Positions 5,263-6,978 of a stretch of 6,978 nucleotides of DNA are shown here, piece by piece. A program made the position numbers and the translations under genes. Position 1 is the first letter of the stretch. Every line of letters begins with the position of its first letter. The DNA comes from Rubritepida sp. GTDB lineage: Bacteria; Pseudomonadota; Alphaproteobacteria; Acetobacterales; Acetobacteraceae. Under the pieces are notes generated by a model, which did no database searches, was not told where the DNA came from, and saw only the letters and a list, made by a program, of their open reading frames with translations. The stretch spans positions 1 through 6,978 of the forward strand of contig JACMRO010000207.1 of NCBI GenBank assembly GCA_014376425.1, in the 5' to 3' direction.

Positions 5263-5595
5263 ATGTTCATTTCGCCAGCTTATGCCCAGGATGCCGCGGG
5301 CGCCGGCGCCATGGTGATGCAGCTTGCCCCGCTCATCCTCATCTTCGTCGTCTTCTACTTCCTGCTGATCCGTCCGCAGCAGAAGAAGATGAAGGACCAC
5401 CGCGCCATGCTGACCGAGCTCAAGCGTGGCGATCGCGTCATCACCGCCGGCGGCATCGTGGCCGAGGTGAAGAAGGTGACTGAGGGGTCGGACGAGATCG
5501 AGGCCGAGATCGCACCCAATGTCCGCGTCACGCTGGTGCGCGGCACCATCGGCAGCGTCATCAAGCCGCAGGCGGCGAACGACGCCCGGGGGTAG
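5263..5595 (+). CDS. yajC: Sec translocon accessory protein YajC
   Basis: This 110-residue protein has the full YajC layout. A short N-terminal segment (MFISPAYAQDAAGAG) is followed by one membrane helix (about 19-36, ending FYFLLIRPQQKK). A cytoplasmic domain follows, with the conserved LKRGDRVITAGGIVAEV (53-69) and a final RGTIGSVIKP. YajC is a small inner-membrane subunit that associates with SecD and SecF and with SecYEG/YidC in protein export. It is not essential in E. coli. Start choice is supported by GGAG five bases upstream and by the conserved N-terminus. Normally secD and secF follow in the same operon. Here a hairpin overlaps the stop codon and no sec gene follows in the next 1.4 kb. 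Confidence 0.96.
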   Translation: MFISPAYAQDAAGAGAMVMQLAPLILIFVVFYFLLIRPQQKKMKDHRAMLTELKRGDRVITAGGIVAEVKKVTEGSDEIEAEIAPNVRVTLVRGTIGSVIKPQAANDARG

Positions 5596-5606
5596 ACGCC
5601 GGGCGT
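5582..5606 (+). terminator. Hairpin overlapping the yajC stop codon
   Basis: ACGCCCGG (5582-5589) and CCGGGCGT (5599-5606) are a perfect 8-bp inverted repeat around a nine-base loop that contains the TAG stop (5593-5595). A weak GTTTCT follows 11 nt later, so the U-tract is poor. If it terminates, yajC is a single-gene unit, consistent with the lack of secDF behind it. Confidence 0.45.
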
Positions 5607-5815
5607 AAGCCTGGAAGTTTCTGAGCGGATCAAGTTGCTGGCGGTTCGGTGGACCGGCCAGCTTTGCTGTGGGCACCGCGGCAGCGCTGGCCGCTATGTC
5701 TTCAGTGTTGCCGACCCGGGCGGTGCCTTGACCGGAGCAGTCATGTCCGATTGGTTTTCTGGCCATCGTTCGGACTACATCCAATGGCGCCCCGCCTGGT
5801 CGGATGACGCAAGCC

Positions 5816-5926
5816 ATGAGCTGGGCGCTGTTCGTCCCTTCAGCTGCCATGCCGGCCTTCGTTGTGCTGTTTGCCTACGTCGCCATCAGCGTGCACGGAC
5901 ACCGGCTGGCCAAACAGCCCGGCTAA
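5816..5926 (+). CDS. Possible 36-residue single-helix membrane protein
   Basis: This short frame encodes MSWALFVPSAAMPAFVVLFA, then YVAISVHGHRLAKQPG. That gives one hydrophobic stretch (about residues 10-25) and then a basic tail (HGHRLAK), the usual shape of a small inner-membrane protein with its C-terminus inside. An in-frame ATG at 5804 would add four residues. Third codon positions are mostly G or C. A perfect 8-bp hairpin begins seven bases after the TAA. Against it are the lack of a strong ribosome-binding site, the short length and no recognised family. Confidence 0.35.
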   Translation: MSWALFVPSAAMPAFVVLFAYVAISVHGHRLAKQPG

Positions 5927-5932
5927 GTCACC

Positions 5933-5956
5933 GCAAGGGCTGACCGCCGCCCTTGC
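5933..5956 (+). terminator. Hairpin downstream of the small membrane-protein ORF
   Basis: GCAAGGGC (5933-5940) and GCCCTTGC (5949-5956) form a perfect 8-bp stem around an eight-base loop. It starts seven bases after the TAA at 5924-5926 and lies 31 nt before the glycosyltransferase start. No U-tract follows, so it could instead be a leader structure of the glycosyltransferase gene. A second, weaker GCCTG/CAGGC pairing (5955-5959 with 5970-5974) overlaps it. Confidence 0.4.
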
Positions 5957-5987
5957 CTGACCACCCAGGGCAGGCTTCACCCGCCCC

Positions 5988-6978
5988 ATGAACGTTCTCT
6001 TCGTCCACCAGAACTTCCCCGGCCAATTCCGCCGCATCGCCCCCATCCTGGCAGCGGCTGGCCACAAGGTCGTGGCGCTGGGCGAGAACCCGGCCCCCGC
6101 CATCCCCGGGGTTCAGCACATCCGCTACAATCCCCCGCGGCAGGGCGGCGAGCAGACGCACCCCTACCTGCGCCGCATCGAGGGTCAGGTCCGCCGGGCG
6201 CAGGAAGTGGCGCGTGCGGCCGCGGCATTGAAGCGCGCGGGCTTCGTGCCTGACATCATCGAGGCGCATCTGGGCTGGGGCGAGGCCGCCTATCTGCGCG
6301 ACGTGTTCCCGTCCGCGCGTATTTTGCTCTACTGCGAATTCTTCTATCGCGCGCACGGCAATGATGTCGGGTTCGACCCGATGAACGGGGTCATCGACCT
6401 CGAACGCGAGGCCTCAACCCGCAGCCGCAACCTGATGCAACTCTTGCAACTGGAAGCGGCCGACTGGGGCGTGGCGCCCACCCGCTTCCAGCACGAAACC
6501 TATCCCGCCTGGGCGCAGGCCCGGATGTCGGTTGTGCATGAGGGTATCGACACCGCCATCGCCACCCCCGACGGCCCGGCTGAATTTACCCTGCCCGACG
6601 GCCGCACCTTCCGCGCCGGCGACCCGCTTGTGACCTACGCCGCGCGCCAGATGGACCCCTATCGCGGCTTTCACACCTTCCTGCGCGCCCTGCCCGATTT
6701 CCAGAAGCGCCGGCCGGAGGCACATGTCATCATCGTGGCCGCCGGCGAGGGCGTCTCCTACGGCCCCCGCCCCCCGGGCGGCGGTGGCTGGAAAGACTTC
6801 CTGCTTACCGAACTGGCAGGAAAGCTTGATCTCACCCGCATCCACTTTCTGGGCCACCTGCCCTACCGCCAACTTCTGACGCTGTTTCGGGTCTCGGCCG
6901 CGCATACGTACCTGACCTATCCCTTCGTCCTGTCCTGGTCGATGCTCGACGCCATGGCCTGCGGCGGCGCCATCCTCG
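5988..6978 (+). CDS. Family 4 glycosyltransferase, C-terminus beyond the window
   Basis: The first 330 residues are present; the gene runs off the right edge. The opening MNVLFVHQNFPGQFRRIAP is the hallmark of the GT4 subgroup carrying the Glyco_trans_4 N-terminal domain (Pfam PF12000 by recall). Further family features are EAHLGWGEA (92-100), YCEFFYRAHG (115-124), VVHEGIDT (182-189), DPYRGFHTFLRALP (223-236), a VIIVAAGEGVSYG strand (247-259) and YPFVLSWSMLDAMACGG (311-327). These enzymes transfer a sugar from a nucleotide donor, usually in surface polysaccharide or glycolipid synthesis in the cytoplasm or at the inner membrane. The acceptor is unknown. Asp321 occupies the position of the conserved glutamate in 'LLEAM'. 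ATG 5988 begins the conserved N-terminus, but the ribosome-binding site is poor (AGGGCAGG about 13 nt upstream). Its own promoter is not clear. Confidence 0.88.
   Translation, partial: MNVLFVHQNFPGQFRRIAPILAAAGHKVVALGENPAPAIPGVQHIRYNPPRQGGEQTHPYLRRIEGQVRRAQEVARAAAALKRAGFVPDIIEAHLGWGEAAYLRDVFPSARILLYCEFFYRAHGNDVGFDPMNGVIDLEREASTRSRNLMQLLQLEAADWGVAPTRFQHETYPAWAQARMSVVHEGIDTAIATPDGPAEFTLPDGRTFRAGDPLVTYAARQMDPYRGFHTFLRALPDFQKRRPEAHVIIVAAGEGVSYGPRPPGGGGWKDFLLTELAGKLDLTRIHFLGHLPYRQLLTLFRVSAAHTYLTYPFVLSWSMLDAMACGGAIL

Larger units (their letters stand above)
5596..5987. other. 392-nt interval between yajC and the glycosyltransferase
   Basis: No recognisable gene family appears here. A 102-codon frame at 5635-5943 (+) starts at TTG and reads as arginine- and cysteine-rich sequence without family features. 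The interval contains the yajC hairpin, a possible small membrane-protein ORF with its own downstream hairpin, and a weak promoter-like pair, TTGACC (5728-5733) and TTGGTT (5751-5756). It sits where secD would normally begin, but no secD remnant is recognisable to me. Confidence 0.5.

Noticed and set aside
5227..5850. 207-codon minus-strand frame
   Set aside because: It covers yajC on the opposite strand; the yajC frame is clearly the real one.
1..6978. CRISPR array, tRNA or rRNA gene, insertion sequence, phage or defence island
   Set aside because: I saw no regular spaced repeats, cloverleaf-like segments, transposase or integrase motifs, or terminal inverted repeats. The gene content is conserved housekeeping and envelope functions.

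Overview
The window reads as chromosomal housekeeping DNA from a high-GC alphaproteobacterium. The evidence is a TrcR/DUF1013 protein and a DUF1192 protein, both families largely restricted to that class, together with a DUF815 ATPase next to yajC. A Rhodospirillales-type bacterium such as Azospirillaceae or Acetobacteraceae is my best guess, but the order is inference. I see no tRNA, rRNA, insertion sequence, phage gene or CRISPR array.

Layout: 2-337 (+) is the C-terminal end of a protein that may be a membrane glycosyltransferase. It overlaps by 7 nt a YdcF/ElyC-type DUF218 membrane protein (331-1131, +). radC (1201-1950, -) is convergent with it across a hairpin. Upstream of radC are a possible 36-codon leader ORF, a strong GC hairpin and trcR (2129-2686, -). 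A short divergent promoter region with a perfect TATAAT separates trcR from a 63-residue DUF1192 protein (2866-3057, +). That gene ends 9 nt from the end of a secreted CHAP-domain hydrolase (3067-3861, -). A 461-nt gene-free interval (3862-4322) follows, then a DUF815 AAA+ ATPase (4323-5168, -), divergent from yajC (5263-5595, +). A further 392 nt without a recognisable gene hold one possible small membrane-protein ORF. The window ends inside a family-4 glycosyltransferase (5988 onward, +).

The genes form short, mostly single-gene or two-gene units rather than one pathway. Several concern the cell envelope: the DUF218 protein, the CHAP hydrolase, YajC and the glycosyltransferases. TrcR is a cell-cycle regulator.

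No novel defence or mobile system is visible. The most interesting signals are regulatory. GANTC, the methylation site of the alphaproteobacterial cell-cycle methyltransferase CcrM, appears only twice in the window by my manual reading. Both sites lie in the 3862-4322 interval, which also carries a perfect DnaA box and two near-identical palindrome-like elements 22 bp apart. Also notable are yajC without secD/secF behind it and a PPG-rich repeated tail placed just before an overlapping start codon.
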